A stretch of DNA of 64,000 nt, taken from the NCBI RefSeq assembly GCF_011388215.1, contig NZ_CP049989.1:3100001-3164000 (forward strand), read 5' to 3'. Positions within the stretch are counted from its first letter, which is position 1. Every line of letters starts with the position of its first letter. The notes beneath the pieces are model-generated. The model worked only from the letters and a program-made list of their open reading frames with translations. It searched no databases and had not been told where the DNA came from. Shown piece after piece: positions 22,048 to 31,136 of the stretch. Source of the stretch: Hydrogenophaga crocea. GTDB taxonomy: Bacteria; Pseudomonadota; Gammaproteobacteria; Burkholderiales; Burkholderiaceae_C. A program made the translations under genes and the position numbers.

Positions 22048-22707
22048 ATGATTCGAGTGGTCGTTGCCGAAGATCACGCCTTGGTGCGTCAAGGCATTTC
22101 CATGCTGCTGCAGGCCGCGGGCGGCTTCCAACTGGTCGCCGAAACCGCCAAGGGCAGCGACGTCGAGCTGCTGGTGCAGTTCCACAAGCCCGACCTGCTG
22201 CTGCTGGACCTCGCGCTCAGCGACAGCTCGGGCATCGAGGTGGCGCGCCGGGTGCGGCGGGTCGCACCGGCCGTGCGCATCCTCGTGGTCACGGGCAACG
22301 TGTACCCGGGCTCGGTGGCCAATGCCTTCAGCGCCGGGGCCAACGGCTTCGTGCTCAAGCACGAACAGGGCTCGGAGCTGCTCGACGCGATCCAGACCGT
22401 GATGACGGGCCGCCAGTACGTGAGCGCCCAGGTGGCGCGTGGCCTGGACAGCTCGGCCAGCAAGCGCCCGAACGCCACCGGACTGCCGCAGACGCTCACG
22501 CGGCGCGAGCAGCAGATCGTGCGGCTCATCGCGCGCGGCAGCACCAACCAGGAAATCGCCGACAGCCTGCACATCAGCGTGCTCACCGCGCGCAAGCACC
22601 GGCAGAACGTGATGCTCAAGCTCGGCCTGCACAACGGCGCCGAGATCGCCGCTTACGCGATGCAGTCGGGCCTCATGGAAGCGCCCGACATCGAGTCCAA
22701 CCTCTGA
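22048..22707 (+). CDS. LuxR/NarL-type response regulator
   Basis: Two-domain response regulator of 219 residues. The receiver (1-120) has acidic E8/D9, phosphoacceptor D54 (LLLLDLALS) and K104. The C-terminal LuxR helix-turn-helix (about 148-210) reads LTRREQQIVRLIARGSTNQEIADSLHISVLTARKHRQNVMLKL. It is a transcription factor activated by phosphorylation. The start at 22048 has AGG six bases upstream; an upstream ATG at 22003 is in frame but not family-like. Two hybrid histidine kinases follow after 249 bases and are the likely partners. A distinct promoter palindrome lies in that gap. Confidence 0.9.
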   Translation: MIRVVVAEDHALVRQGISMLLQAAGGFQLVAETAKGSDVELLVQFHKPDLLLLDLALSDSSGIEVARRVRRVAPAVRILVVTGNVYPGSVANAFSAGANGFVLKHEQGSELLDAIQTVMTGRQYVSAQVARGLDSSASKRPNATGLPQTLTRREQQIVRLIARGSTNQEIADSLHISVLTARKHRQNVMLKLGLHNGAEIAAYAMQSGLMEAPDIESNL

Positions 22708-22771
22708 GCCACGCAGCGCCCTGCGGCACCGGGGACACCGATGGTTTCGAAATACTGCTGCCGCGTTATTG

Positions 22772-22790
22772 GGACGCACCCGACGCGTCC
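22772..22790. repeat. inverted repeat GGACGC-N7-GCGTCC
   Basis: Six-base arms in the gap between the response regulator and the tandem kinases. It may be a weak stem-loop after the regulator gene or an operator half of the neighbouring palindrome; nothing else supports either. Confidence 0.3.
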
Positions 22791-22805
22791 GGATACTGCC
22801 GCCCA

Positions 22806-22825
22806 CACTGAACATTCGTTCAGTG
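22806..22825. promoter_or_regulatory. 20-base palindrome upstream of the tandem hybrid kinases
   Basis: CACTGAAC, ATTC, GTTCAGTG: perfect eight-base arms with a four-base centre. The layout contains CTG-N10-CAG, the spacing of lux/las-type boxes and of several LuxR-fold regulators' sites. It lies 132 bases upstream of the first kinase and 99 bases after the LuxR-type regulator gene, so that regulator is the obvious candidate to bind it. Confidence 0.5.
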
Positions 22826-22956
22826 CCCCCCGGTTCGTCCAACCGCCAACGAGGCACCCCATGTGAGCGGCGACCTCCGGCACCGTGACGGACCGCCCGG
22901 GCAGCCGGCCGCCACGGTGCCGCGCTGGCCGGGCCGTGGAGCCCTGGAGCCGATCG

Positions 22957-25191
22957 ATGCCGCTGCATGACGCCCGCCTCCTGCTGTGGTCCCTGCTGCC
23001 CGGCCGGGCCGCGCTGCTCTCGCGCACGGCGACGGTGCTGGCCTGCTCCAGCGGCTGGGAGCGGCAGTGGCCGCGCACCGACGGCGACTGGCGCCAGCAC
23101 CTGAGCGACGACAGCCGCTGCCGCCTGCTCGACGCCCTCTCCCGCCCGCAAGACCTGGACATCGCGCTGGAGATCGCGGGTGCACAGCACCGGTTCGGCC
23201 ACTGGCGCTGCGTGGGTGCCTGGGACCCCGCGCTGCAGGCCCATGCCTGCCACGCGGTGGACGTGACGGCGCAGGAACAGCAGCGGCTCGATGCGCGCCT
23301 GATGAGCGAACGCATCCACCTGCTGTTCGACCAGTTGCCCATGCAGGTGGCCTACTTCGGCCCGCCGCCCGCAGCCCGCTGCCTGTTCGCCAACGACAGC
23401 TTCGCGCGCTGGATGGGCTTCGAGCGGCACGAGATCGTGGGCAAGGCAGCGCAGGAGATCCTGCAGGAGGAGGACCGGCGCTGGCTTGAAAGCGTGATCC
23501 CCGCCTACGGCGCGGGCGGCGAGAACCTCATGCTCGCCTACAGCCGCCGCGGGCCGCAGGGCCGCCTGCGCCACTTCGAGGTGTCGATCGCGGGTGACCA
23601 GGACGCCCAGGGCCGCACCTGCGGCTTCGTGGTCGCGATGGCCGACGTGACCGAGCGCCGCCTCGCCGAAGACTCGCTGCGCCGCTCGCAGGAACGCCTG
23701 GCGCGCTTCCTCGAAATCAGCGCCGAGGGCGTGTTCTTCCACCGCGACGGGGTGATCACCGACGCCAACCCCGCGGCCTGCCGTCTCCTGTCGCTCACGC
23801 ACACGGAGCTGATCGGGCGCTCTGCGCTGTCGCTGCCGCAGGACGCCAACCGGCGCTGGTCGCACCTGCGCATCCACAGCGGCGCCGAGACCACCATCGA
23901 AACGCAGATGCTCGACGGCCACGGCCAGGCGGTGCCGGTCGAGCTCATCGGCCGCTCCATGACGCACCAGGACGAGCGCCAGCGCATGACCGTGCTGCGC
24001 GACATGCGCGACCGCCAGGCGGCGCAGGCGCGCATCCACACGCTGATCGAGGACCTGCGCTCGCAGAAGGACCGCGCCGAGGCCGCCGACCGCGGCAAAT
24101 CCGTCTTCCTCGCCGCCGCCAGCCACGACCTGCGCCAGCCCATCCACGCCATGGGCCTGTTCCTCTCCGCCCTGCGCGCCATGGCACAGGCCCCCGCCGT
24201 GCGCCAGGGTGAGCTCGCCGAGATCTGCCGCCGCATGCAGTCCTCCCTGGACAGCCTCGGCCAGCTCCTGAACATGCTGCTCGACGTCTCCCGCCTGGAC
24301 GCCAACGCCGTGCAGGTCCAGCTCGAACCCACCCCGCTCGAGCCCCTCTTCGCCGAACTCGAGCAGGAGTTCACCGACCTCGCCCGCGAAAAAGGCCTGC
24401 GCCTGCACGCCGCCCCCTGCACCGCCTGGGTCCGCACCGACGCCACCGTGCTGCGCCGCATCCTCTCCAACCTCGTGGCCAACGCCGTGCGCTACACCCA
24501 GCACGGCCGCATCCTGCTCGGCGCGCGCCGCCGCCCCGGCCACATCGAGATCCAGGTCTTCGACAGCGGCATCGGCATCGCACCCGAGCAGCTCGACGCC
24601 ATCTTCGAAGAGTTCTACCAGGTCGGCCAGTCCCGCGCCGCGCGCGACGAGGCCCACGGCCTGGGCCTGGGCCTGTCCATCGTGCAGCGCTCGGCCCGGC
24701 TGCTCGACGCCCCCCTCACGGTGCGCTCCACCCTGGGCCGCGGCTCGGCCTTCTCCATCACCCTGCCCGCCTGCGCCCCAGAGCCCCGCCGCCCGGGCGC
24801 CGAGGCCTCCGCCGCCCCCCAGCCCGGCCAGCGCAACGTGCTCGTCATCGACGACGACGAGCAGGTCCTCATGGGCATGCAGCAGCTCCTGCAGGTCTGG
24901 GGCCACCGCGTCTGGTGCGCCCCCAGCGCCGATCAGGCCGTGCTGCTGGCCATCGAACACGCCGCCGACATCGACCTGCTGCTCAGCGACTACCGCCTGG
25001 GCGGCAACACCACCGCCGTGCAGGCCATCGCCGCCGTGCACGCCTGCCTGGGCCGCACCGTCCCCACCTTCATCCTCACTGGCGACACCTCCCCACAGCG
25101 CATCCAGGAAGCCTCCGAACTCGGCTTCCCCCTCCTGCACAAACCCGTCGACGCCAATGCGCTGCTCGGCACCCTGGCGCTGCCCGCATGA
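22957..25191 (+). CDS. hybrid histidine kinase with PAS domains (first of tandem pair)
   Basis: Soluble hybrid sensor kinase of 744 residues; no membrane segment is visible. The N-terminal about 115 residues are unassigned, then two PAS domains (about 116-240 and 245-365), a short coiled linker, HisKA with H390 (AASHDLRQPI), HATPase (NLVANAVRYT, DSGIGI, GLGLGLSIV) and a C-terminal receiver with phosphoacceptor D678 (LLLSDYRLGG). The start at 22957 is preceded by GGAG at 22946-22949; a GTG at 22885 is in frame but gives an Arg/Pro-rich tail. Everything from 23998 to the 3' end is almost identical to the next gene. ATGA overlap couples the two. Confidence 0.9.
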   Translation: MPLHDARLLLWSLLPGRAALLSRTATVLACSSGWERQWPRTDGDWRQHLSDDSRCRLLDALSRPQDLDIALEIAGAQHRFGHWRCVGAWDPALQAHACHAVDVTAQEQQRLDARLMSERIHLLFDQLPMQVAYFGPPPAARCLFANDSFARWMGFERHEIVGKAAQEILQEEDRRWLESVIPAYGAGGENLMLAYSRRGPQGRLRHFEVSIAGDQDAQGRTCGFVVAMADVTERRLAEDSLRRSQERLARFLEISAEGVFFHRDGVITDANPAACRLLSLTHTELIGRSALSLPQDANRRWSHLRIHSGAETTIETQMLDGHGQAVPVELIGRSMTHQDERQRMTVLRDMRDRQAAQARIHTLIEDLRSQKDRAEAADRGKSVFLAAASHDLRQPIHAMGLFLSALRAMAQAPAVRQGELAEICRRMQSSLDSLGQLLNMLLDVSRLDANAVQVQLEPTPLEPLFAELEQEFTDLAREKGLRLHAAPCTAWVRTDATVLRRILSNLVANAVRYTQHGRILLGARRRPGHIEIQVFDSGIGIAPEQLDAIFEEFYQVGQSRAARDEAHGLGLGLSIVQRSARLLDAPLTVRSTLGRGSAFSITLPACAPEPRRPGAEASAAPQPGQRNVLVIDDDEQVLMGMQQLLQVWGHRVWCAPSADQAVLLAIEHAADIDLLLSDYRLGGNTTAVQAIAAVHACLGRTVPTFILTGDTSPQRIQEASELGFPLLHKPVDANALLGTLALPA
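23998..25160 (+). repeat. direct repeat copy A (transmitter and receiver module)
   Basis: Matches 26244-27406 at a constant offset of 2,246 bases, so there is no insertion or deletion over 1,163 bases. By eye I find only about two dozen mismatches, half of them clustered in the linker before the receiver (around 24775-24815). Most of the others are silent. Confidence 0.9.
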
Positions 25192-27431
25192 ACAGCGACG
25201 CCCTGCCGACCGACCATGACTTCTGGCGCTCGCTGCCCGGCATGGTGCTGCTGTTCGACCACAGCGGCCGGCTGATCTGCGAAAGCGACCCCTGCCGCGA
25301 GCAGCTCGGCCTGATGCGCCACGGCAGCGACTGGCTCGAACACGTCGACCCCGCCGACGCCGGCCGGGTGCGCGACTTCATGGACAACGAAGACGAATTC
25401 GAGACCGACATCACCTGCTTCACGCCGGCGGCCCAGGGCCACGCCTCGCGGCGGCAGCTGCGCCTGTGTGCGCGCCACGAGCCCGCGCTGCAGGCCTGGC
25501 TGGCCTGGCTGGTCGACCTCTCGGGCCACCACCGCCGCTGCGTCGAAGCGCGCGAGGAGCAAGTCTTCCTGCGCAACTTCTGCGACGCCGTGCCCGTGAT
25601 GATGTCGTTCTACGACCGCAACCTCGTGCTGCAGTACGCGAACCGTGCCTATGCGCAGCAGGACGCGCAGGTCGACCGGCTGCAACAGGGCCTGCACGTG
25701 TCCGACGTGCTGGGCATCACCGGCGACCTCGGCGCGCAGTTGCAGCACAAGGTGGCCACCGAGAACGTCGCGGTGGATTGCCGGCGCAGCATCCGCCGGC
25801 CCGATGGCACGCCCCGCTGGGTCGACGTGTCGCTGGTGCCCATCAACAGCAGCACCGGCCAGTTCCTGGGCACGGCCGCGCTGGCCCTGGACGTGACGCG
25901 CCAGCACGAGACCCAGACCGCGCTGCTGGAGTCCGAGGCGCGGCTCAACCAGTTCTTCGGTGCGAACGCCGAGGGCCTGGTGTTCCACGAGAACGGCATC
26001 GTCCTCGATGCCAACCCCGCGGCCTGCAAGCTCCTGGGCCAGAGCGTGTCGGCGCTGCTGGGCACCTCGCTGGTGGAGCGCTTCGACGCCGTGGACCGCC
26101 CCGCCGTTCGGCAACTGATGCTCGCCACCGACGACCGCCTGCTCGACGCCTTCCTCAACAGCGAACAGCAGGGCACGATCCCGGTCGAACTCATGGCGCG
26201 TTCGTTGTGGCGCGATGGCGAGCGCCTGCACGCGGTGGTCATCCGCGACATGCGCGACCGCCAGGCGGCGCAGGCGCGCATCCACACGCTGATCGAGGAC
26301 CTGCGCTCGCAGAAGGACCGCGCCGAGGCCGCCGACCGCGGCAAGTCCGTCTTCCTCGCCGCCGCCAGCCACGACCTGCGCCAGCCCATCCACGCCATGG
26401 GCCTGTTCCTCTCCGCCCTGCGCGCCATGGCACAGGCCCCCGCCGTGCGCCAGGGCGAGCTCGCCGAGATCTGCCGCCGCATGCAGTCCTCCCTGGACAG
26501 CCTCGGCCAGCTCCTGAACATGCTGCTCGACGTCTCCCGCCTGGACGCCAACGCCGTGCAGGTCCAGCTCGAACCCACCCCGCTCGAGCCCCTCTTCGCC
26601 GAGCTCGAGCAGGAGTTCACCGACCTCGCCCGCGAAAAAGGCCTGCGCCTGCACGCCGCCCCCTGCACCGCCTGGGTCCGCACCGACGCCACCGTGCTGC
26701 GCCGCATCCTCTCCAACCTCGTGGCCAACGCCGTGCGCTACACCCAGCACGGCCGCATCCTGCTCGGCGCGCGACGCCGCCCCGGCCACATCGAGATCCA
26801 GGTCTTCGACAGCGGCATCGGCATCGCCCCCGAGCAGCTCGACGCCATCTTCGAAGAGTTCTACCAGGTCGGCCAGTCCCGCGCCGCGCGCGACGAGGCC
26901 CACGGCCTGGGCCTGGGCCTGTCCATCGTGCAGCGCTCGGCCCGGCTGCTCGACGCCCCCCTCACGGTGCGCTCCACCCTGGGCCGCGGCTCGGCCTTCT
27001 CCATCACCCTGCCCACCTGCGACCCCGCACCCCTGCGCCCCGGCGCCGAGGCCCCCGCCGCCCCCCAGCCCGGCCAGCGCAACGTGCTCGTCATCGACGA
27101 CGACGAGCAGGTCCTCATGGGCATGCAGCAGCTCCTGCAGGTCTGGGGCCACCGCGTCTGGTGCGCCCCCAGCGCCGATCAGGCCGTGCTGCTGGCCATC
27201 GAACACGCCGCCGACATCGACCTGCTCCTGAGCGACTACCGCCTGGGCGGCAACACCACCGCCGTGCAGGCCATCGCCGCCGTGCACGCCTGCCTGGGCC
27301 GCACCGTCCCCACCTTCATCCTCACCGGCGACACCTCCCCCCAGCGCATCCAGGAAGCCTCCGAACTCGGCTTCCCCCTCCTGCACAAACCCGTCGACGC
27401 CAATGCCCTGCGGGGCGCGCTCGCGGCCTGA
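25188..27431 (+). CDS. hybrid histidine kinase with PAS domains (second of tandem pair)
   Basis: Soluble hybrid kinase of 747 residues, with the same domain order as the gene before it: an N-terminal PAS-like region (about 10-115, FWRSLPGMVLLFDHSGRLIC), PAS (about 120-245), PAS (about 250-370, DANPAACKLLGQ), HisKA with H395, HATPase and a receiver with D683. The sensory half differs strongly from that of the first kinase, while the transmitter and receiver are almost identical, so both probably feed the same partners with different inputs. The start ATG overlaps the stop of the first kinase. The shared module is rich in C-ending codons compared with the flanking sensory parts. Confidence 0.9.
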   Translation: MNSDALPTDHDFWRSLPGMVLLFDHSGRLICESDPCREQLGLMRHGSDWLEHVDPADAGRVRDFMDNEDEFETDITCFTPAAQGHASRRQLRLCARHEPALQAWLAWLVDLSGHHRRCVEAREEQVFLRNFCDAVPVMMSFYDRNLVLQYANRAYAQQDAQVDRLQQGLHVSDVLGITGDLGAQLQHKVATENVAVDCRRSIRRPDGTPRWVDVSLVPINSSTGQFLGTAALALDVTRQHETQTALLESEARLNQFFGANAEGLVFHENGIVLDANPAACKLLGQSVSALLGTSLVERFDAVDRPAVRQLMLATDDRLLDAFLNSEQQGTIPVELMARSLWRDGERLHAVVIRDMRDRQAAQARIHTLIEDLRSQKDRAEAADRGKSVFLAAASHDLRQPIHAMGLFLSALRAMAQAPAVRQGELAEICRRMQSSLDSLGQLLNMLLDVSRLDANAVQVQLEPTPLEPLFAELEQEFTDLAREKGLRLHAAPCTAWVRTDATVLRRILSNLVANAVRYTQHGRILLGARRRPGHIEIQVFDSGIGIAPEQLDAIFEEFYQVGQSRAARDEAHGLGLGLSIVQRSARLLDAPLTVRSTLGRGSAFSITLPTCDPAPLRPGAEAPAAPQPGQRNVLVIDDDEQVLMGMQQLLQVWGHRVWCAPSADQAVLLAIEHAADIDLLLSDYRLGGNTTAVQAIAAVHACLGRTVPTFILTGDTSPQRIQEASELGFPLLHKPVDANALRGALAA
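26244..27406 (+). repeat. direct repeat copy B (transmitter and receiver module)
   Basis: Second copy of the 1,163-base module (see copy A). The repeat starts at CGCGACATGCGCGACC in the PAS-HisKA linker and ends 25 bases before this gene's stop. The module boundary coincides with the domain boundary. Confidence 0.9.
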
Positions 27432-27492
27432 CCGCGGCCGGATCGCGCCGCGCTGGCATGATCGCGCCTTCGCGCTCGACGCCCTTGCCCCC

Positions 27493-28137
27493 ATGACCCA
27501 GACCTCCCGCCCCGCGCGCCGACCGCGCCCCGCCAAGCCCCAGGCACCCGCCGCCCCGCGCCACCCGCTGCTCGCGCAGCTCGCGGCATGGCACCCCGCG
27601 CTGTTCGGCGAGGAACCCCGCCCGCTCAAGCGCGGCATCTATGAAGACCTGCTGGCCGCGCACGGCGACGCCGTGAAGGCCGAAGACCTCAAGGCCGCGC
27701 TCGCGCTGCACACGCGCAGCACGCGTTACCTCAATGCCGTGGGCTCGGGCCAGCCACGCCGAGGGCTCGACGGCCAGGTGGTCGAGGCGGTGGCGCCCGA
27801 CCAGCGCCACCACGCGCTGCTCGAAGTGCACCGGCGCCGCCAGCAGCGCAGCAGCGAAGACCTGCGCCCGCAGCTGCAGCAGCGCATCGCGCGCGCGTTC
27901 GAACAATCGGGGCTCGGCCGCGAGGCCTACGCGGTGCTGGTGCGCGGCCGCGACGAAGCGCTGAACGCGGTCACCGAGGCCGCGCTCGACGAAGCCAGTG
28001 CGCGCATCGCGCGCGAGGCCGCGCTGCTGCGCGCCTTCGAGGCCAGCGGACAAGACCTGGCCGCCTTCGCCAGCGGCTACGGCCTGGCCGAAGACGAGGC
28101 CCGCCGCATGCTGGAGCGCGCGCGGCAACGGCGATGA
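27493..28137 (+). CDS. proQ: ProQ/FinO family RNA-binding protein
   Basis: RNA chaperone of 214 residues. A basic Pro/Arg-rich N-terminus (about 1-20) precedes the FinO/ProQ fold (about 22-110: HPALFGEEPRPLKRGIYEDL, ALALHTRSTRYLNAV) and a helical C-terminal extension rich in Ala/Arg/Glu. ProQ proteins bind structured small RNAs and mRNA 3' ends. The start at 27493 (MTQTSRPARR) is used; the frame is open further upstream but overlaps the kinase end. Confidence 0.85.
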   Translation: MTQTSRPARRPRPAKPQAPAAPRHPLLAQLAAWHPALFGEEPRPLKRGIYEDLLAAHGDAVKAEDLKAALALHTRSTRYLNAVGSGQPRRGLDGQVVEAVAPDQRHHALLEVHRRRQQRSSEDLRPQLQQRIARAFEQSGLGREAYAVLVRGRDEALNAVTEAALDEASARIAREAALLRAFEASGQDLAAFASGYGLAEDEARRMLERARQRR

Positions 28138-28157
28138 GCCGCTGATCCGCCCCGGCC

Positions 28158-29450
28158 TCAGGCCGGCCGCGTGAACACCGTGAGCACGCCGGTGTAGCCG
28201 TAGAGCCGGTGGTGGGCGATCTCGCCGCCGGCAAAAAAGCCCACCAGCGGCACGTCGCCCAGCGCGTGGCGCACCACCTGGAGCTCGGCGCTCGGCCCGC
28301 CGAAATGCGGACCGCCGCGGCCCGCGCAGCTCACGTACACCGCGCCCGCGATGCTGCGCGCCGGCCGCGGCGACAGCTCGAGCTCGGCCTCGCCGCTGCC
28401 GATCAGCACCTCTTCGGGTTCGAGCTCCTCGCGCAGTTCGGCGCACACGCGCACCAGGTCGGCACGGGCCGCCCGCACGTGGCGCTCGCAGAACGCCAGC
28501 CGCGTCCCCACGGGCGCGAGATCGGCCACCGCCACGCCGCGGCGCGCCGGATCGAGGCCGATCAGGTGCCGCACCAGCACCTCCTGCCCGAAGGCGCCGC
28601 GCAGGCGCGCGGCTTCGCTGTCGCCCACTTCCACGCCATCGGGTTCGGAGCGCGTGAGCCCCACCAGCGTGTTGCGCAGGCGCGGCATGGCGTGCTCGGG
28701 GTGGTCAAGCGAGATGCGCAGCTCGCGCAGCAGCACGTCGAGCGCGGGCTCGCCGTCCAGCCGCAGCACCAGGTTGCCTTCGGCCTCGGTGACCCGGTGC
28801 TCGGGCGCGACGGGCTGCGCCCCTTGGGTCACACGCGACACGATGTCCACGCCGCGCGCGAAGGCCACGCCGCTCAGGCCACCGTGGAACACGCCGCTGG
28901 CCGCGCCCTGGCCGCTGAGATTGCCGGTGCTGCCGAGTGCGAACTGCACCGTGGCGCTGCGGCTGCCGGCCAGGCCGCCGAACAGGTAGCCGCTGCCGGT
29001 GCGCTCGGCCATCTCGTGGATCAGCTCGGCCAGCTCGGGCGTGCCGCCGTCGGCGTGCACCAGCGCCGTGTGGGCCGAAAAGCCGTCGCCCGCGTCGGCG
29101 CGGCCGCTCACCGAGAGCGGCGCGACACCGCTGAACACGCGGTACTGGTCGGGGCTCAGGTCGCACAGCATCAGCGCCATCGCGGGCTCGTCGAAGTACT
29201 CGACGTTGTTGGCCGACACCCCCACGCCCACGGTGCCGGCCCAGTCGGTCACCTCGGGCAGTTCGGCGCTCAGGCATTCGAGGATGGCCTGGGCCTCGGT
29301 GGCGTAGTGGTCGGTGATGTAGAGCAGGCCCAGCGAGGGCTGGCTCGCGTGATCGGGCAGGGCCATCTGGGCGCGCAACTGCGCCACCACCATGGCCGCG
29401 GCCATGCGCCACTGCGGGTGCGTGGCGTGCGCGTGGGGAAATCGTTTCAT
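28158..29450 (-). CDS. FIST domain signal transduction protein
   Basis: Cytoplasmic protein of 430 residues containing FIST-N (about 30-230, with SLGLLYITDHYATEAQAIL and GVGVSANNVEYFDEPAMALM) and FIST-C (about 240-400, ending FFAGGEIAHHRLYGYTGVLTVF). FIST domains are proposed small-molecule sensors, possibly for amino acids; no enzyme motif is seen. It begins four bases after the phaM stop, so the two are probably one operon with the upstream enoyl-CoA hydratase. The start at 29450 (MKRFPHAHA) is preferred over an upstream in-frame start inside phaM. Confidence 0.85.
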   Translation of the reverse strand: MKRFPHAHATHPQWRMAAAMVVAQLRAQMALPDHASQPSLGLLYITDHYATEAQAILECLSAELPEVTDWAGTVGVGVSANNVEYFDEPAMALMLCDLSPDQYRVFSGVAPLSVSGRADAGDGFSAHTALVHADGGTPELAELIHEMAERTGSGYLFGGLAGSRSATVQFALGSTGNLSGQGAASGVFHGGLSGVAFARGVDIVSRVTQGAQPVAPEHRVTEAEGNLVLRLDGEPALDVLLRELRISLDHPEHAMPRLRNTLVGLTRSEPDGVEVGDSEAARLRGAFGQEVLVRHLIGLDPARRGVAVADLAPVGTRLAFCERHVRAARADLVRVCAELREELEPEEVLIGSGEAELELSPRPARSIAGAVYVSCAGRGGPHFGGPSAELQVVRHALGDVPLVGFFAGGEIAHHRLYGYTGVLTVFTRPA

Positions 29451-29454
29451 CGGT

Positions 29455-30222
29455 TCAGCGGGAGGCGCGGGCCTTGCGGGCCGGCGGGGCTTTCTTCGCG
29501 GGCGTGGGTGAGAGCGCACGCGCGGCCTTGCGCGCGGCCTGGCCGGCCAGGCCGGTGGCGGTCTTCACCGCGGCACCGCCGAGGCCGCTGGCAACCTGGC
29601 GCGTGGTGTCGAGCGCGGTCTGCTTGGCCACGTCCTTCAGGGCGTTGCTGGCGATCTGCTGGAATTGTTGCGACAGCGCGCCCCACCACTGCACCGGGTC
29701 GACCACGCCGGCCGGCTGGGCCGGTGCGGCCGCCGCCGTGGCCTTCCTGGCCGCGGGCTTGCGGGTCTTGCGCGCGGGCTTCGCGGGGGCGTCGGCCGCG
29801 CTGTTGTGGCGCGGCGCCACCTCGAGGCCGGCGAACTTGCTGGCCGGCGCGGGCGCTGCGGTGAAGCCGGCCACGGTGTCGGCGGCCTTGAGCTTGAGCG
29901 CATTGGCCACGTCGCCCATGCTGAAGTTCATCGACTTCAGGGTGGACAGCGTCATCTTCTGCACCTCGAGCGCCTGGATGGTCGCGCCCAGGGCCTTGGC
30001 GTTCTGGTCGAGCCAGAAGTGCACGGCCTTGAGCTCTTCGATGCGCTTCTCGAGCTCTTCGACGTTGAAGGTGGGCGCGACCCAGTGGCTCAGGTTGGGC
30101 ATCTGGGGCAGGTTCTGCCCGATGCCCTGTGCCAGCCCGCCGGCGGCCTGCGTGGCCAGGTTCTGCAGGAAATCGAAACCCGGCACGAACTTGCCGAAGC
30201 CAGGGGCCGACGCATCGCTCAT
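29455..30222 (-). CDS. phaM: PHA granule-associated regulator PhaM
   Basis: Protein of 255 residues recognised as PhaM, which binds PHB synthase and DNA and controls number and distribution of PHA granules. The N-terminal part has the typical MSDASAPGFGKFVPGFDFLQ start and a helical core (FNVEELEKRIEELKAVHFWL). The C-terminal half is Ala/Pro/Lys-rich and ends in histone-H1-like KKAPPARKARASR, the DNA-binding tail. SD GAGGAGA is well placed. Its presence shows the host makes polyhydroxyalkanoate, though no synthase gene lies in the window. Confidence 0.88.
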   Translation of the reverse strand: MSDASAPGFGKFVPGFDFLQNLATQAAGGLAQGIGQNLPQMPNLSHWVAPTFNVEELEKRIEELKAVHFWLDQNAKALGATIQALEVQKMTLSTLKSMNFSMGDVANALKLKAADTVAGFTAAPAPASKFAGLEVAPRHNSAADAPAKPARKTRKPAARKATAAAAPAQPAGVVDPVQWWGALSQQFQQIASNALKDVAKQTALDTTRQVASGLGGAAVKTATGLAGQAARKAARALSPTPAKKAPPARKARASR

Positions 30223-30249
30223 CGGAGTCTCCTCGAGGTGTTCCGGGGA

Positions 30250-31092
30250 TCAGCCGTCGACGCCGTAGCGCGGCGCGCGGCGCTCGCGCAAGGATGCCAC
30301 ACCTTCACGCACGTCGGGCCCGGCAAAACCCATGAATTCCAGCGCGAGCGAGGTGTCGAAGCTCGGGCCCGCCTGGCGCAGCCAGTTGTTGAGCGAGTAC
30401 TTGGTCCAGCGGATCGCGCTCGCGCTGCCGCCGGCCAGGCGGTCGGCCACCTCGTAGGCCTTGTCCAGCAGCTGGTCGTCGTCGACCACCAGCGACACCA
30501 GGCCGATGCGCTCGGCCTCTTCGCCGCTCACCGCGTCGCACAGCATCAGGTAGTACTTGGCCTTGGCCATGCCGCACAGCAGCGGCCACACGATGGCCGC
30601 GTGGTCGCCCGCGGCCACGCCCAGGCGCGTGTGGCCGTCGACGATCTTCGCGCTGCGCGCGGCAATCGAAATGTCGGCCAGCAGACCGGCCACCAGGCCC
30701 GCGCCCACGGCCGGGCCGTGCATGGCGCTCACGATGGGCTTGTCGCAGTTGATGACGTTGTAGACCAGGTCGCGTGCTTCCTTCCACACGCGCGAGCGCA
30801 CCTCGAAGTCGGTCGCCATGTCCTGCACCAGGGCCAGGTCGCCGCCGCCCGAGAAGCCCATGCCGCTGCCGCGCAGCACGGCCGCGCGCACCGTGTCGTC
30901 GCGCCCCACGTCGCGCCAGATCTCGCTGAGCTCCCAGTGGCCCTCGTGGCCGGCCGTGGGCAGCTTGCCGTTGCCGCCGGGGCCATCGGCGCGCATGCGG
31001 ATGTCGAGCACGCTGGGCGTGCCGTTGACCAGCGGTCCGCGGCGGGTGATCTCAAGCGTCTGGTAACGGCCGTAGTCCACGGTCTGGCTCAT
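30250..31092 (-). CDS. enoyl-CoA hydratase/isomerase family protein
   Basis: Crotonase-fold enzyme of 280 residues. The oxyanion-hole segments are [13 protein letters not shown] (about 74-86) and [18 protein letters not shown] (about 122-139). The usual hydratase glutamate region is present as [13 protein letters not shown], so the exact reaction (hydration, isomerisation or other CoA ester chemistry) is open. GGAGA precedes the ATG at 31092. phaM starts 27 bases after its stop, so an enoyl-CoA hydratase-phaM-FIST operon is likely and might link fatty acid breakdown to PHA storage. Confidence 0.85.
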   Translation of the reverse strand: MSQTVDYGRYQTLEITRRGPLVNGTPSVLDIRMRADGPGGNGKLPTAGHEGHWELSEIWRDVGRDDTVRAAVLRGSGMGFSGGGDLALVQDMATDFEVRSRVWKEARDLVYNVINCDKPIVSAMHGPAVGAGLVAGLLADISIAARSAKIVDGHTRLGVAAGDHAAIVWPLLCGMAKAKYYLMLCDAVSGEEAERIGLVSLVVDDDQLLDKAYEVADRLAGGSASAIRWTKYSLNNWLRQAGPSFDTSLALEFMGFAGPDVREGVASLRERRAPRYGVDG

Positions 31093-31136
31093 GCGGGGTC
31101 TCCTCGGGTGTTGATTCGGAACGCGGGCCATTGTGC

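Noticed and set aside
22806..22825. Quorum-sensing locus
   Set aside because: The palindrome looks like a lux box, but no LuxI-type synthase or autoinducer-binding LuxR is encoded nearby; the adjacent LuxR-fold protein is a two-component receiver.
22042..25140. 1,032-residue open frame on the minus strand opposite the first hybrid kinase
   Set aside because: The plus-strand frame has unmistakable kinase and receiver motifs. The minus frame has none, only Ala/Gly/His/Val-rich low-complexity sequence, as expected from the complement of GC-rich coding DNA.
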